From Streptacidiphilus sp. ASG 303 (lineage in GTDB: Bacteria > Actinomycetota > Actinomycetes > Streptomycetales > Streptomycetaceae): a DNA stretch of 64,000 nucleotides. The notes under the pieces were generated by a model, which ran no database searches, was not told the DNA's origin, and saw only the letters and a program-made list of their open reading frames with translations. The stretch is from positions 372,001 through 436,000 of the forward strand of contig NZ_JAJLRA010000002.1 of NCBI RefSeq assembly GCF_020991365.1, written 5' to 3'. Within the stretch, counting starts at the first letter, position 1; each line of letters opens with the position of its first letter. Below are positions 27,602-36,313 of the stretch, one piece after another. The position numbers were made by a program, and so were the translations under genes.

Positions 27602-29395
27602 TTGCGCGAGTTCAGCCTTCCGGCCCTCTACGAGGTTCCGAGCGGCGGCAACCTCACCGACCCGATCCACCGGAACGCCGAGGCGCACGCCGACGTGGCC
27701 GTGGTGAGCCGCAAGATCGACGGCCGGTGGCAGGACCTGACCGCCGTGCAGTTCCTCGCCGAGGTGCGCAGCGCCGCCAAGGGGCTCGTCGCCTCCGGCG
27801 TGCGCCCCGGGGACCGGGTCGGCCTGATGTCGCGCACCCGCTACGAGTGGACGCTGCTGGACTTCGCGATCTGGTGCGCGGGCGCCGTCACCGTGCCCGT
27901 GTACGAGACCTCCTCCGCCGAGCAGGTCGAGTGGATCCTCGGCGACTCCGGCGCCGTCGCCGTCATCGCCGAGACCCCGGCCCACGAGGCGACGGTGGCG
28001 CAGGTGCGCGACCGCCTCCCCGAGCTCAAGCAGGTCTGGCAGATCGAGGCCGGCGCCGTCGACGAGCTGGAGCGGGCCGGCGCCGGCGTCGCGGACGCCG
28101 AGATCGAGGAGCGGCGCGCCGCGCTCGGCCCGGACACCGTCGCCACCATCGTCTACACCTCCGGCACCACCGGCCGGCCCAAGGGCTGCCAGCTGACGCA
28201 CGGCAACTTCCTGGCCGAGCTGGGCAACGTCACCCGGCGGCTGGAGCCGCTCTTCCGCCCCGGCGAGGGCTCGGTGCTGCTGTTCCTGCCGCTGGCCCAC
28301 GTGCTCGGCCGGATCGCCGAGATCGCCTGCGCCATGGCGCCGGTGAAGATCGGCCACGTCTCCGACATCCGGGACGTCACCGCCGAGCTGGGCGCCTTCT
28401 CCCCCACGCTGATCCTCGGCGTGCCGCGCGTCTTCGAGAAGGTCTTCAACACGGCCCGCTCCAAGGCCCAGGCCGACGGCAAGGGGAAGATCTTCGACCA
28501 GGCCGCCGAGACCGCCATCGCCTACAGCCGCGCCCTGGACGCGGGCGGCGCGGGCCTGGCCCTGCGGCTCAAGCACAAGGTCTTCGACCGGCTGGTCTAC
28601 AGCAGGCTGCGGGCGGCGCTGGGCGGCCGGGCCACCCACGCCATCTCCGGCGGCGCCCCGCTCGGCGAGCGCCTGGGCCACTTCTACCGCGGCATCGGCT
28701 TCACCGTGCTGGAGGGCTACGGCCTCACCGAGACCTGCGCCGCCACCGCCTTCAACCCGCACGACCGGCCGAAGATCGGGACCGTCGGCCAGCCCCTGCC
28801 GGGCTCCTCCGCGCGGATCGCCGAGGACGGCGAGGTGCTGCTCAAGGGCCCGCAGGTGTTCACCGGGTACTGGAACAACCCGGCCGCGACCGCGGAGGCG
28901 CTGCGGGACGGCTGGTTCGCCACCGGCGACATCGGCACCCTGGACGACGACGGCTACCTGGTGATCACCGGCCGCAAGAAGGAGATCATCGTCACCGCCG
29001 GCGGCAAGAACGTCGCCCCCGCCGTCATCGAGGACCGGGTCCGCGCGCACCCGATCGTCGGCGAGTGCATGGTGGTCGGCGACCGCAAGCCGTTCATCGC
29101 CTGCCTCGTCACCATCGACGAGGAGTTCCTGCCGACCTGGAAGCAGCTCCACGGCAAGCCCGCCGACGCCACCGTGGCCGACCTCAAGGACGACCCGGAC
29201 CTCCTCGCCGCCGTGCAGGCCGCCGTGGACGACGGCAACAGCGCGGTCTCCAAGGCCGAGGCGGTGAAGAAGTTCCGCATCCTCGACACCCACTTCTCCG
29301 AGGACAGCGGCCACCTGACGCCGTCGATGAAGCTCAAGCGCAACGTGGTGCTCAAGGACTACGCCGCGGACGTGGACGCGCTCTACCAGCGCTGA
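27602..29395 (+). CDS. Long-chain fatty acyl-CoA ligase (FadD15-like)
   Basis: The 597-residue AMP-forming enzyme activates long-chain fatty acids to acyl-CoA. The AMP-binding motif YTSGTTGRPKGC lies at about 184-195, the GGAPLGERLGHFYRGIG and GYGLTET motifs follow, and TGDIGTLDDDGYLVITGRKKE contains the hinge and catalytic region. TTG at 27602 is the start, supported by GAGGAG seven bases before it. It converges with the PimB-like gene, matching the fadD15-pimB arrangement of M. tuberculosis (Rv2187-Rv2188c). Confidence 0.92.
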   Translation: MREFSLPALYEVPSGGNLTDPIHRNAEAHADVAVVSRKIDGRWQDLTAVQFLAEVRSAAKGLVASGVRPGDRVGLMSRTRYEWTLLDFAIWCAGAVTVPVYETSSAEQVEWILGDSGAVAVIAETPAHEATVAQVRDRLPELKQVWQIEAGAVDELERAGAGVADAEIEERRAALGPDTVATIVYTSGTTGRPKGCQLTHGNFLAELGNVTRRLEPLFRPGEGSVLLFLPLAHVLGRIAEIACAMAPVKIGHVSDIRDVTAELGAFSPTLILGVPRVFEKVFNTARSKAQADGKGKIFDQAAETAIAYSRALDAGGAGLALRLKHKVFDRLVYSRLRAALGGRATHAISGGAPLGERLGHFYRGIGFTVLEGYGLTETCAATAFNPHDRPKIGTVGQPLPGSSARIAEDGEVLLKGPQVFTGYWNNPAATAEALRDGWFATGDIGTLDDDGYLVITGRKKEIIVTAGGKNVAPAVIEDRVRAHPIVGECMVVGDRKPFIACLVTIDEEFLPTWKQLHGKPADATVADLKDDPDLLAAVQAAVDDGNSAVSKAEAVKKFRILDTHFSEDSGHLTPSMKLKRNVVLKDYAADVDALYQR

Positions 29396-29409
29396 GCCGC
29401 CCTCCGCAC

Positions 29410-29453
29410 ACGGCCGGGGGGCCGCCGGCGACCGCCGGCGGCCCCCCGGCCGT
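29410..29453. terminator. Bidirectional terminator
   Basis: A near-perfect 21-bp inverted repeat (29410-29430 with 29433-29453) lies between the convergent acyl-CoA ligase and mannosyltransferase genes and could stop transcription from both sides. Confidence 0.85.
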
Positions 29454-29476
29454 TCCGCGCCCGGCCCCGGCGCGGC

Positions 29477-30616
29477 TCAGTCCGCGTGCAGCAGCTCCGC
29501 CAGGCGCCCCGCCAGCAGGTCCCAGCGCCAGGACTCCTCCACCCAGCGGCGCCCCCGCTCCCCCATCCGCCGCCGCAGGCCCTCGTCGAGCAGCAGCTCC
29601 GCGATCCGGTCCGCCGCCGCATCCGGCGAGCGCCCCGGCACGACGTACCCGGTCTCCCCCTCCAGCACCGCGTCCGGCGCGCCGCCGGAGTCGCCCGCCA
29701 CCACCGGCAGCCCGGTCGCCGACGCCTCCAGGTACACGATCCCGAGGCCCTCCACGTCGAGCCCGCCGCGCCGGGTGCGGCACGGCATGGCGAAGACGTC
29801 GCCCGCGCCGTAGTGCGCCGGCAGCTCCTCCCACGGCACCGCCCCCGTGAACCGGACCGACCCGCGCACCCCGACCGCGTCCGCCAGCCTCTCCAGGTCG
29901 GCCCGGTAGGGGCCGCCGCCCACGACGAGCAGCACCGCGTCCGGCACCCGGGCCAGGATCCGCGGCAGCGCCCGGATCAGGGTGTCCTGGCCCTTGCGCG
30001 GCACCAGCCGGGAGACGCACACCACGACCGGCCGGTCCGCCAGCCCCAGCCGGCGGCGGACCTCCGCACCGCCCGAGCCCGGGTGGAAGGTCTTCTCGTC
30101 CACGCCGGGCGGCAGCTGCGCCATCCGGGCCGCCGCCTCCGGGCCGACCGCGGCGGCGATCCGCGAGCGGGTGTACTCGCCGAGGTAGGTGAGGACGTCG
30201 GTGCCCGCGCCGATCCGGCGCAGCAGCCGCCGGGAGCCGGGCAGCTGCGCCCAGGCCGCCTCGTGGCCGTGGGTCATGCCCAGCAGGCGGCGGGCGCCCG
30301 CCCGGCGCAGGGCCGGCGCCATCAGGCCCAGGGGGGCGGCGGCGCCGAACCAGACCGAGGTGCACCCCTCGGCCCGCAGGATCTCCGCGGCCCGGCGCAC
30401 CACGCGCGGCGTGGGCACCATCATCCGCGTCCGGTCGCGGACCACGGGGAAGGGCTGCTCCGCGTCGAAGCGCGCGGCCTCCGCGCCGTCGCGCCACGTC
30501 GAGGCGTACACCACCACGCTGCCCGGGGCCTGCCGCACCGCCATGTTGTGGACGAACTGCTGGATGCCGCCGGGCCGGGGCGGGAAGTCGTTGGTGACGA
30601 TGAGGGTCTTCTGCAT
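29477..30616 (-). CDS. GT4 mannosyltransferase, PimB-like
   Basis: A GT-B glycosyltransferase of 379 residues. The N-terminal motif TNDFPPRPGGIQQFV binds acceptor. The C-terminal GDP-sugar domain has VSRLVPRKGQDTLI, VGGGPYRADLERLA and the EX7E-type stretch EGLGIVYLEASATGLPVVAG. It is the apparent orthologue of mycobacterial PimB (Rv2188c), which adds the second mannose to phosphatidylinositol mannoside. ATG at 30616 (after GGATCACC) is preferred to ATG at 30631. The adjoining GT87 gene and acyl-CoA ligase support a role in phosphoinositide glycolipid assembly at the membrane. Confidence 0.88.
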   Translation of the reverse strand: MQKTLIVTNDFPPRPGGIQQFVHNMAVRQAPGSVVVYASTWRDGAEAARFDAEQPFPVVRDRTRMMVPTPRVVRRAAEILRAEGCTSVWFGAAAPLGLMAPALRRAGARRLLGMTHGHEAAWAQLPGSRRLLRRIGAGTDVLTYLGEYTRSRIAAAVGPEAAARMAQLPPGVDEKTFHPGSGGAEVRRRLGLADRPVVVCVSRLVPRKGQDTLIRALPRILARVPDAVLLVVGGGPYRADLERLADAVGVRGSVRFTGAVPWEELPAHYGAGDVFAMPCRTRRGGLDVEGLGIVYLEASATGLPVVAGDSGGAPDAVLEGETGYVVPGRSPDAAADRIAELLLDEGLRRRMGERGRRWVEESWRWDLLAGRLAELLHAD

Positions 30617-30763
30617 GGTGATCCGTACCATAGGTCAGGACCGTGCGCCCGCGGGAACCGGGAAACACCTTGTCCCCGTCCCGACAAGGGGCGGTACGCT
30701 CGCCCGACCGGCCGGGACGTCCCCCCGACGCAGGCCGTCCGCGACCGAGTGAGGGATGCACCT

Positions 30764-32305
30764 GTGGAGTCGGCAGAGCCCGGAGAAGCCAGTCCCCCCT
30801 CCCCGGCCCGCACACGGCCCCTCCCGCCGTCCCCTGGCCCCCTCCCCCCGGCCGCGCCGGGGCCGCGCACCGCCGCCGGACCGCTGTGGGCGCTCGGCCT
30901 GTCCTTCGTCGCCACCCGCGTCCTCGTGGTGCTGATGTGCCTGGGCGTGTGGCGGATCTCCGACCTCGACGTCACCACCGACGTGTCGGTGATCTACCAC
31001 GGCTGGTACGAGGTGCTGCGGACCGGCACCTTCCCCCTGGACGACGTCACCTGGCAGTACCCGCCCGGCGCGGCCCTGGTGATCCTCGCCCCGGGCCTGC
31101 TGCCGTGGTCGTACCTGACGTCCTTCATGGTGCTCGCCGGCGCCTTCGACGCCCTCGCCATGCTGCTGCTGGTGCGGGCGGGCGTCCGCGGCCGCCGCCG
31201 GTACGCGGGGGCGTGGCTGTGGGTGGTGGCGGTTCCGCTGCTCGGCCCCACCGTCTACGCCCGCTACGACATCGTCGTGACCGCCGTCGCCGTCGCGGGC
31301 CTGCTGGCCGCCGCCCGCCGCCCCCGGCTGGGCGGCGCGCTGCTCGGCGTCGGCGGGCTGCTGAAGGTCTGGCCGCTGCTGGCCGTGCTCGGCACCCCCC
31401 GCGGCCGCCGGACCCGGCGCACCTGGACGGCCGCCGCGGCCGCCGCCGCGGGCCTGGGCTTCCTCCTGGCGGCGGCGATGAACGGCGCCTTCCGGTTCCT
31501 CGCCTTCCAGCGCGACCGCGGCGTGGAGGTGGAGTCGCTGGGCGCGCTGCCGGTCCACTGGGCGCGGCTGGCCGGCCGGTGGCAGGGGGAGGTCGCCCTC
31601 AACTACGGGTCGGTGGAGTTCCTCGGCCCCTGGGTGCACACCATCGGCCGGATCTCCCTGGGCGCCACCGCGCTGGGCTTCGGCTGGCTGCTGCTGTGGC
31701 GGCTGCGGGCCCGGGAGCGGCGGGCGGCCACCCCGTACGACGCGGCGCTGGCGGCGCTGCTGGTGTTCACCGTCACCAGCCGGGTGGTCAGCCCGCAGTA
31801 CCTGGTGTGGCTGATCGGCCTGGCCGCCGTCTGCCTGACGGCCCGGGGGACGACGCAGCGGCCGGTGGCGGTGCTGATCCTGCTGGCCTCGGGGCTGACG
31901 GTGCTGGAGTTCCCGGTGATGTTCGGCCCGGTGGTCTCCTCCTCGCCGAGCGGCGTGGCGCTGCTGACCGCCCGGAACCTGCTGCTGCTGGCGGCGACGG
32001 TGCTCTCCTGCGCCCGGCTGTGGCGCTCCACGGCCCGGCGGCCGCGGCCGGAGGCGGACACCGGGGAGTGGGAGGCGGGGTCCGAGGTGCACACGCGGGC
32101 CGGCGACCCCTTCGAGGCGGAGACCGTCGCGTACACCGTCCGTCCCGGCATCGTGTACGAGAAGCACCTCCTGGACGGCCTGGAGAGGCCGGACGGCCCG
32201 GAGGAGCAGGGCGGCGCGGGCTCCGGGGCCCCGGCCCGGTCGGGCGCCGCCCGCTCAGGCGGCGTCCCCTCCTGGGCGCGCGACGACCGCTCCGCCCCGC
32301 GCTGA
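30764..32305 (+). CDS. GT87 integral-membrane glycosyltransferase (mannosyltransferase-like)
   Basis: The 513-residue protein has a Pro-rich N-terminus, about 10 hydrophobic helices (45-415) and a cytoplasmic acidic tail. It matches the GT87 polyprenol-phosphate-mannose-dependent family (mycobacterial Rv2181 makes the alpha-1,2 mannose branches). The first extracytoplasmic loop has DLDVTTDVSVIYHGWYEVL followed by FPLDDVTWQYPPGA, in the position of the catalytic Asp and donor-binding region. GTG at 30764 follows GAGGGA by 7 bases. The 3' end overlaps the convergent M48 protease gene by 51 bases. Confidence 0.85.
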   Translation: MESAEPGEASPPSPARTRPLPPSPGPLPPAAPGPRTAAGPLWALGLSFVATRVLVVLMCLGVWRISDLDVTTDVSVIYHGWYEVLRTGTFPLDDVTWQYPPGAALVILAPGLLPWSYLTSFMVLAGAFDALAMLLLVRAGVRGRRRYAGAWLWVVAVPLLGPTVYARYDIVVTAVAVAGLLAAARRPRLGGALLGVGGLLKVWPLLAVLGTPRGRRTRRTWTAAAAAAAGLGFLLAAAMNGAFRFLAFQRDRGVEVESLGALPVHWARLAGRWQGEVALNYGSVEFLGPWVHTIGRISLGATALGFGWLLLWRLRARERRAATPYDAALAALLVFTVTSRVVSPQYLVWLIGLAAVCLTARGTTQRPVAVLILLASGLTVLEFPVMFGPVVSSSPSGVALLTARNLLLLAATVLSCARLWRSTARRPRPEADTGEWEAGSEVHTRAGDPFEAETVAYTVRPGIVYEKHLLDGLERPDGPEEQGGAGSGAPARSGAARSGGVPSWARDDRSAPR

Positions 32306-33568
32306 CTCCCACGCCCGGGCCGCCGCGATCCGCCGCACCGCGCTCGGGTGGGTGGCGAAGAGCAGCTCCAGCACGCGCGGCGGGTCGACGTCCGCGACGT
32401 TGGCCACCGCGAGGCGCCGCTGCATGGCGGCGAACGCCCGGGGGTCGCCGGTGAGGTCCAGGGCGTGCCGGTCGGCGCGGGCCTCGATGCGGCGGCTGAC
32501 CGCGCACCGGGGCGGCCCGGCCAGGGCTCCGGCCAGCGCGGCGCAGGCGGCCAGCAGCGGCAGCGACCGCGGGTCCGCGGCGTCCGCCGCGCCCGCCGCC
32601 CCCAGCAGCGGCTCCAGGGACAGCAGCAGGCCCAGCAGGCAGACGCCGGCCGCGGCGCCCGCCGCGCCCAGCAGGGTGCCGCGCAGCACGTCGCGGTGGA
32701 CCACGTGGCCCAGCTCGTGGGCGACCACCAGCTCCACCTCGCGCGGCCCGGCGGTGGTCAGCAGGGTGTCGTACGCGACGATGCGGCGGGTGGCGCCGAG
32801 GCCGGAGACGTAGGCGTTCAGCGCCGTCGTGCGGCGGGAGGCGTCCGCCACCAGGACCTCCCGGACGGCCACGCCGTCGCGCCCGGCCAGGTCGAGCAGG
32901 GCGGTGCGCAGCGCGCCGTCCGGCATCGGCGTGAAGCGGTTGAAGAGCGGCTCCACGACCAGCGGGAAGAGGAACGAGAGGGCGACGGCCAGCACCGCGG
33001 CCGCGCCGGCGGCCGGCAGCCACCACCGCTGCGGTGACCACGCGGTGAGCGCGTACACCCCGTACGCGGCGGGCAGCACGAGCACGAGCGTGAGCAGCAG
33101 GCCGCGCAGCACGTCCACGGCCCAGCCGCCCCAGCCCTGCGTCACCAGCCCGTACCCGCGCCGGACGACGCGGACCCGGGCGGCGAACGGGAGCCGCAGG
33201 GCCTCCCCGAGCAGCACCAGCGCGGCGGCGCCGCCGAGGACCTGGGCGGTCCGCGTCCCGCCGAGCAGGCCGCCGACGGCCGTCACCAGGGCCGCGCCCG
33301 CGCCGGTGAGGCCGAGCCAGGCCGTCAGGGCGAGGCCGGCGAGCCGGCCGCCCAGCACCCAGGGGGTCTGCGCCCGGCGCAGGGCGCGCCCGCGGGCGGC
33401 CTCCTCGGGGGTGAAGTCCCGGTACCCGCGGCCGTCCGCGCCGCCGCCGCCGTTCACACCGCCGCCGCCGTCCGCGTCGCCGCCGTCCGCGCCGCCGGCC
33501 CCGTCCCTGCCGTCGGCCCTGCCCCTGCCGTCGGCCCCGTCCCTGCTGCTGACCCCGTCGGCGTCCAC
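32255..33568 (-). CDS. M48-family membrane metalloprotease
   Basis: The 437-residue zinc protease is of the HtpX/CAAX-protease (Ste24) type. The catalytic VVAHELGHVVH supplies the HExxH zinc site, followed by a hydrophobic hairpin and a distal RIEARADRHAL whose Glu is the third ligand. Four to six membrane segments surround the site. GTG at 33568 with GGAGG six bases upstream is chosen over ATG at 33619. The first 45 residues are an unusual Asp/Gly/Ala-rich repeat (DGADGRGRADGRDGAGG). It likely removes misfolded membrane proteins. Confidence 0.87.
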   Translation of the reverse strand: MDADGVSSRDGADGRGRADGRDGAGGADGGDADGGGGVNGGGGADGRGYRDFTPEEAARGRALRRAQTPWVLGGRLAGLALTAWLGLTGAGAALVTAVGGLLGGTRTAQVLGGAAALVLLGEALRLPFAARVRVVRRGYGLVTQGWGGWAVDVLRGLLLTLVLVLPAAYGVYALTAWSPQRWWLPAAGAAAVLAVALSFLFPLVVEPLFNRFTPMPDGALRTALLDLAGRDGVAVREVLVADASRRTTALNAYVSGLGATRRIVAYDTLLTTAGPREVELVVAHELGHVVHRDVLRGTLLGAAGAAAGVCLLGLLLSLEPLLGAAGAADAADPRSLPLLAACAALAGALAGPPRCAVSRRIEARADRHALDLTGDPRAFAAMQRRLAVANVADVDPPRVLELLFATHPSAVRRIAAARAWESARGGAVVARPGGDAA

Positions 33569-33673
33569 CCGCTGCCTCCCGCCTCCCGTCGCGGCCGGTC
33601 GCCCGGCAGGGCCAAGCATCGCAAAGCGGCGCCGCCCGTGCGAGGAGGGCCGCGCAGGGCCGGCGGCCGGTGC

Positions 33674-34981
33674 TCAGCCGAGCGCGGTCCGCAGGGCGGC
33701 GCGCCAGTCCCGGGTGAAGGCGTCGAGGCCGGTGCCGAGGGTGCGGCGCAGGGCGCGGTCGACGACGGCGGCGCGGTCGGCGGACCGGTCGGAGGGGGGC
33801 GGTCCCCCGGCGGCGACGGCGCGGTAGAGCGCGGTCAGGCGCTGCGGGCCGTGGCGGCGGGCGACGAGGTCGCAGGCGAACCAGGCCGACTCGTAGGCCT
33901 GGGCCAGGCCGGTCGCGGTGGTGGCGAAGTCGGCGTCGGCCGGCAGCGCCCGCGGCAGGCGCCCGGCGGCGACGTCGGCGGCCAGTTCGGGGGCGACCAG
34001 GCGGGCGGTGCGCCCGGCGCCGAGGTAGGCGGTCCAGTCGGCGGCGCCCTCGGAGAGCCACAGCGGCGTCCAGGGCCGGGTGGCGGCCCGGGTGGCGACG
34101 TGGACGGCCTCGTGGGCGGTGACGACCCGGCGCCCGAGGGTGCTCAGCCCGTGGTAGGCCTCCGGGTTCACCAGGATGCGGTCCGCCGGGGCGGCGGGGG
34201 CGCCGGGCGCGGCGGTGGTGACGGCGGCGATGTTCCGGTACTCGGCGGCGGTGGCGTCCAGCAGGCGGGCGAGCTGGTCCAGCGAGGCGGGCGCGTACAG
34301 CAGCAGCCGCCCGGCCCAGCCCGCGCCCCAGACGGCGCCGACGGCGGGGACGGCGCGGTCGGCCTCCCGGGCGAGGGCGCGGAGGTCGTCCTCGGGGGCG
34401 AGGCCGAGGACGAGGGAGTGCCGGCCGTGCACCGCCCGCACCGTGCCGAGGTCCCACAGCAGGGCGCTCCCGACGGGGTCGTCGGCGGCCACCAGCCAGC
34501 GCCCTCCGGCGGGCACGAGCGCGAGGCGCCGGGTGGCGCTGGCGGGGAGGCGGTCGTAGCCGGCGATGCGGTGGTCGAGCTGCACCTCGGCGGCGAGGCC
34601 GGCGGCGGTGCGCTCGAGGCGCACCAGGCGGTGGGCGTACGCGGCCAGCGGCACCTGCGCGGTGCGCTCCAGCAGCCCGTCCTGGAGGGGGCGCAGGGCC
34701 GGGGCGGCGGTGGCGGCGAGCGCGGCGGGGTCGCGGCGCAGGACGGCGTCGGCCCGGCGGGCGAGCAGGGCCTCGACCTCGCGCCGGGCCTCCGGCGGCG
34801 CGGCGGCGGGCCGGGCGCCGGCGGGGGCGGGCCGGACGGGGGCGGGTGACGGGGCCCGCAGCGGGGACAGTTGGAGGAGTCCGCCGGCGGCGAGCAGCAG
34901 CGCGCCCCGGCGGCCGATCCGGCGGCCGCCGCCCGGTATGGCGGGGGCCGCTCCTGCCGCGTCCGCCCCGGTCGCGCTCAG
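33674..34981 (-). CDS. Gluzincin-like secreted or membrane-anchored protein; start codon unclear
   Basis: The frame codes for about 435 residues. Near the middle, TAHEAVHVATRA followed by LSEGAADWTAY gives an HExxH...E zinc-protease (peptidase MA) pattern. The N-terminal part contains RRGALLLAAGGLLQLSPL, a signal-like hydrophobic stretch. Codons from 34654 to about 34980 keep strong G/C third positions and read through without stop, but there is no ATG, GTG or TTG; CTG at 34981 overlaps the stop of the NlpC gene upstream. The first standard start is GTG at 34654, which would lose about 109 residues. The C-terminus lacks other domains. Confidence 0.6.
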   Translation of the reverse strand: MSATGADAAGAAPAIPGGGRRIGRRGALLLAAGGLLQLSPLRAPSPAPVRPAPAGARPAAAPPEARREVEALLARRADAVLRRDPAALAATAAPALRPLQDGLLERTAQVPLAAYAHRLVRLERTAAGLAAEVQLDHRIAGYDRLPASATRRLALVPAGGRWLVAADDPVGSALLWDLGTVRAVHGRHSLVLGLAPEDDLRALAREADRAVPAVGAVWGAGWAGRLLLYAPASLDQLARLLDATAAEYRNIAAVTTAAPGAPAAPADRILVNPEAYHGLSTLGRRVVTAHEAVHVATRAATRPWTPLWLSEGAADWTAYLGAGRTARLVAPELAADVAAGRLPRALPADADFATTATGLAQAYESAWFACDLVARRHGPQRLTALYRAVAAGGPPPSDRSADRAAVVDRALRRTLGTGLDAFTRDWRAALRTALG

Positions 34982-36054
34982 ACGCGCACCACGGCCGCGA
35001 CGGGCATGGTGTCGACCCGCTCGTAGCGGACCCGGGCTCCGGGGTAGGGCGCGTGGATGATGGTGCCGCCTCCGACGTACATGCCGACATGGTGCATGTC
35101 ACCGTAGTAGATGACGAGGTCCCCCGGCCTGGCGTCGGCCAGCGGGACGCGGCGGCCCGCACCCGCCTGGCCCTGGGAGGTGCGGGGCAGGGCCACTCCG
35201 GCCTTCGCCCAGGCCCAGGAGGTCAGCCCGGAGCAGTCGAAGGCGTGGGGGCCTGCGGCGCCGAAGAAGTACGGGGAGCCGAGGGCGGAGGTGGCGGCGG
35301 CGACGGCGGCCGCGGCCCGGTTGTCGGCGGGGGCCGGGAGGGCGGCGAGGGCCGTGCGCCCCGCGCCGCGGCCGGCGCGCAGCTCCGCCCCGCGGGCGTC
35401 GTCCGCGGCGAGGCGGGCGCGCTGTGCGGCGCTGAGCGTGCCGAGGAGGGCGCGGGCCCGGCCGAGCCGGTCCTGGATCTGCCGCTTGTCGCGGGCGAGG
35501 GAGCTGCGGACCCGTTCGAGCTCGGCGAGCCGGGCGTCCGCCTCGGCGCGCTGCTGGGCCAGGGCGCGCTGCCGGGCGGTGACCTCGCGCAGGGCGTCGG
35601 CCTGCTGGGCGGCGAGGCGGTCCACCACGGTGGCGCCGTCGAGGTAGTGGGCGGGGTCGGAGGAGAGCATCAGCTGCACGCCGGGGTCGATGCCGCCGGA
35701 GCGGTACTCGGCGCCGGCGACCTGGCCGAGGTCGCCGAGCATGCGGTTGACCGCGTCCTGGCCGCGGGCGAGCCGGTCCTGGAGGTCGGCGGCCTCGGTG
35801 CGGAGCGTGCGGAGGCGCTCGCGGGCGCCGTCGTAGCGCTCGGTGGCGGCCTCGGCCTGGGCGTAGAGCGCGTCGACCTGCTGCCTGACGTCCTGTTCGG
35901 AGGGCTGCCGGGGCGGGGCGGCCGGGGCGCCCGGGGTGCCGGGGGCGGCCTGCGCGGCGGCGGCCGCGGACAGGGCGAGGGCGCCGGCGGCGGCCGTGGT
36001 GAGCACGGCGGCACGGGTCCGGCCGGGTTGCCGGGGACGTCGGTGGGTGGCCAA
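34978..36054 (-). CDS. NlpC/P60 cell-wall hydrolase, first paralogue
   Basis: The 358-residue exported endopeptidase resembles mycobacterial RipA-type enzymes and Rv2190c. It has a signal peptide (about 1-37, ending AAQAAP) and a long coiled-coil regulatory region (about 48-215). The C-terminal NlpC/P60 domain (about 245-358) has catalytic Cys in FDCSGLTSW and His in MHHVGMYVGG and IIHAP. TTG at 36054 aligns with the paralogue's N-terminus (ATHRRPRQPGR) and AAGGGAG lies upstream. The enzyme cuts peptidoglycan stem peptides. It has its own promoter and lacks the riboswitch of its sister gene. Confidence 0.9.
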   Translation of the reverse strand: MATHRRPRQPGRTRAAVLTTAAAGALALSAAAAAQAAPGTPGAPAAPPRQPSEQDVRQQVDALYAQAEAATERYDGARERLRTLRTEAADLQDRLARGQDAVNRMLGDLGQVAGAEYRSGGIDPGVQLMLSSDPAHYLDGATVVDRLAAQQADALREVTARQRALAQQRAEADARLAELERVRSSLARDKRQIQDRLGRARALLGTLSAAQRARLAADDARGAELRAGRGAGRTALAALPAPADNRAAAAVAAATSALGSPYFFGAAGPHAFDCSGLTSWAWAKAGVALPRTSQGQAGAGRRVPLADARPGDLVIYYGDMHHVGMYVGGGTIIHAPYPGARVRYERVDTMPVAAVVRV

Positions 36055-36110
36055 CGCGGGTGCGCTCCCTTCGTCCTGCCGCCCCCGGAGGGGCGGTGGT
36101 CCGGGGGCAG

Positions 36111-36140
36111 AGGCTAGTGACAGCGGCCCCGTCTGTCCAA
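36111..36140 (-). promoter_or_regulatory. Promoter of the first NlpC/P60 gene
   Basis: On the minus strand TTGGAC (36140-36135) and TAGCCT (36116-36111) are separated by 18 bases, a good fit to the vegetative (HrdB-type) promoter consensus. It lies about 57 bases upstream of the TTG start in a locally A+T-richer stretch. Confidence 0.7.
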
Positions 36141-36261
36141 ATTGCCGTTTGTCATAACTTTTGACCCCTCTTCGGAAAGCCCTGCTGGAGGGGCCGGCGC
36201 GGGCGGGCCAGGGGCGCGAAGACCGGCGCGCACGGCTCGTACGCGCCGGTCCGGAACGCCG

Positions 36262-36294
36262 AGGGCCCGGCACCCCGAGGGGGTGCCGGGCCCT
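36262..36294 (-). terminator. Terminator of the second NlpC/P60 gene
   Basis: A near-perfect inverted repeat of about 14-15 bp (AGGGCCCGGCACCCC arm and its complement) begins 20 bases after the stop codon at 36314. Confidence 0.85.
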
Positions 36295-36313
36295 GGACGG
36301 GGCCGACGGTGCG

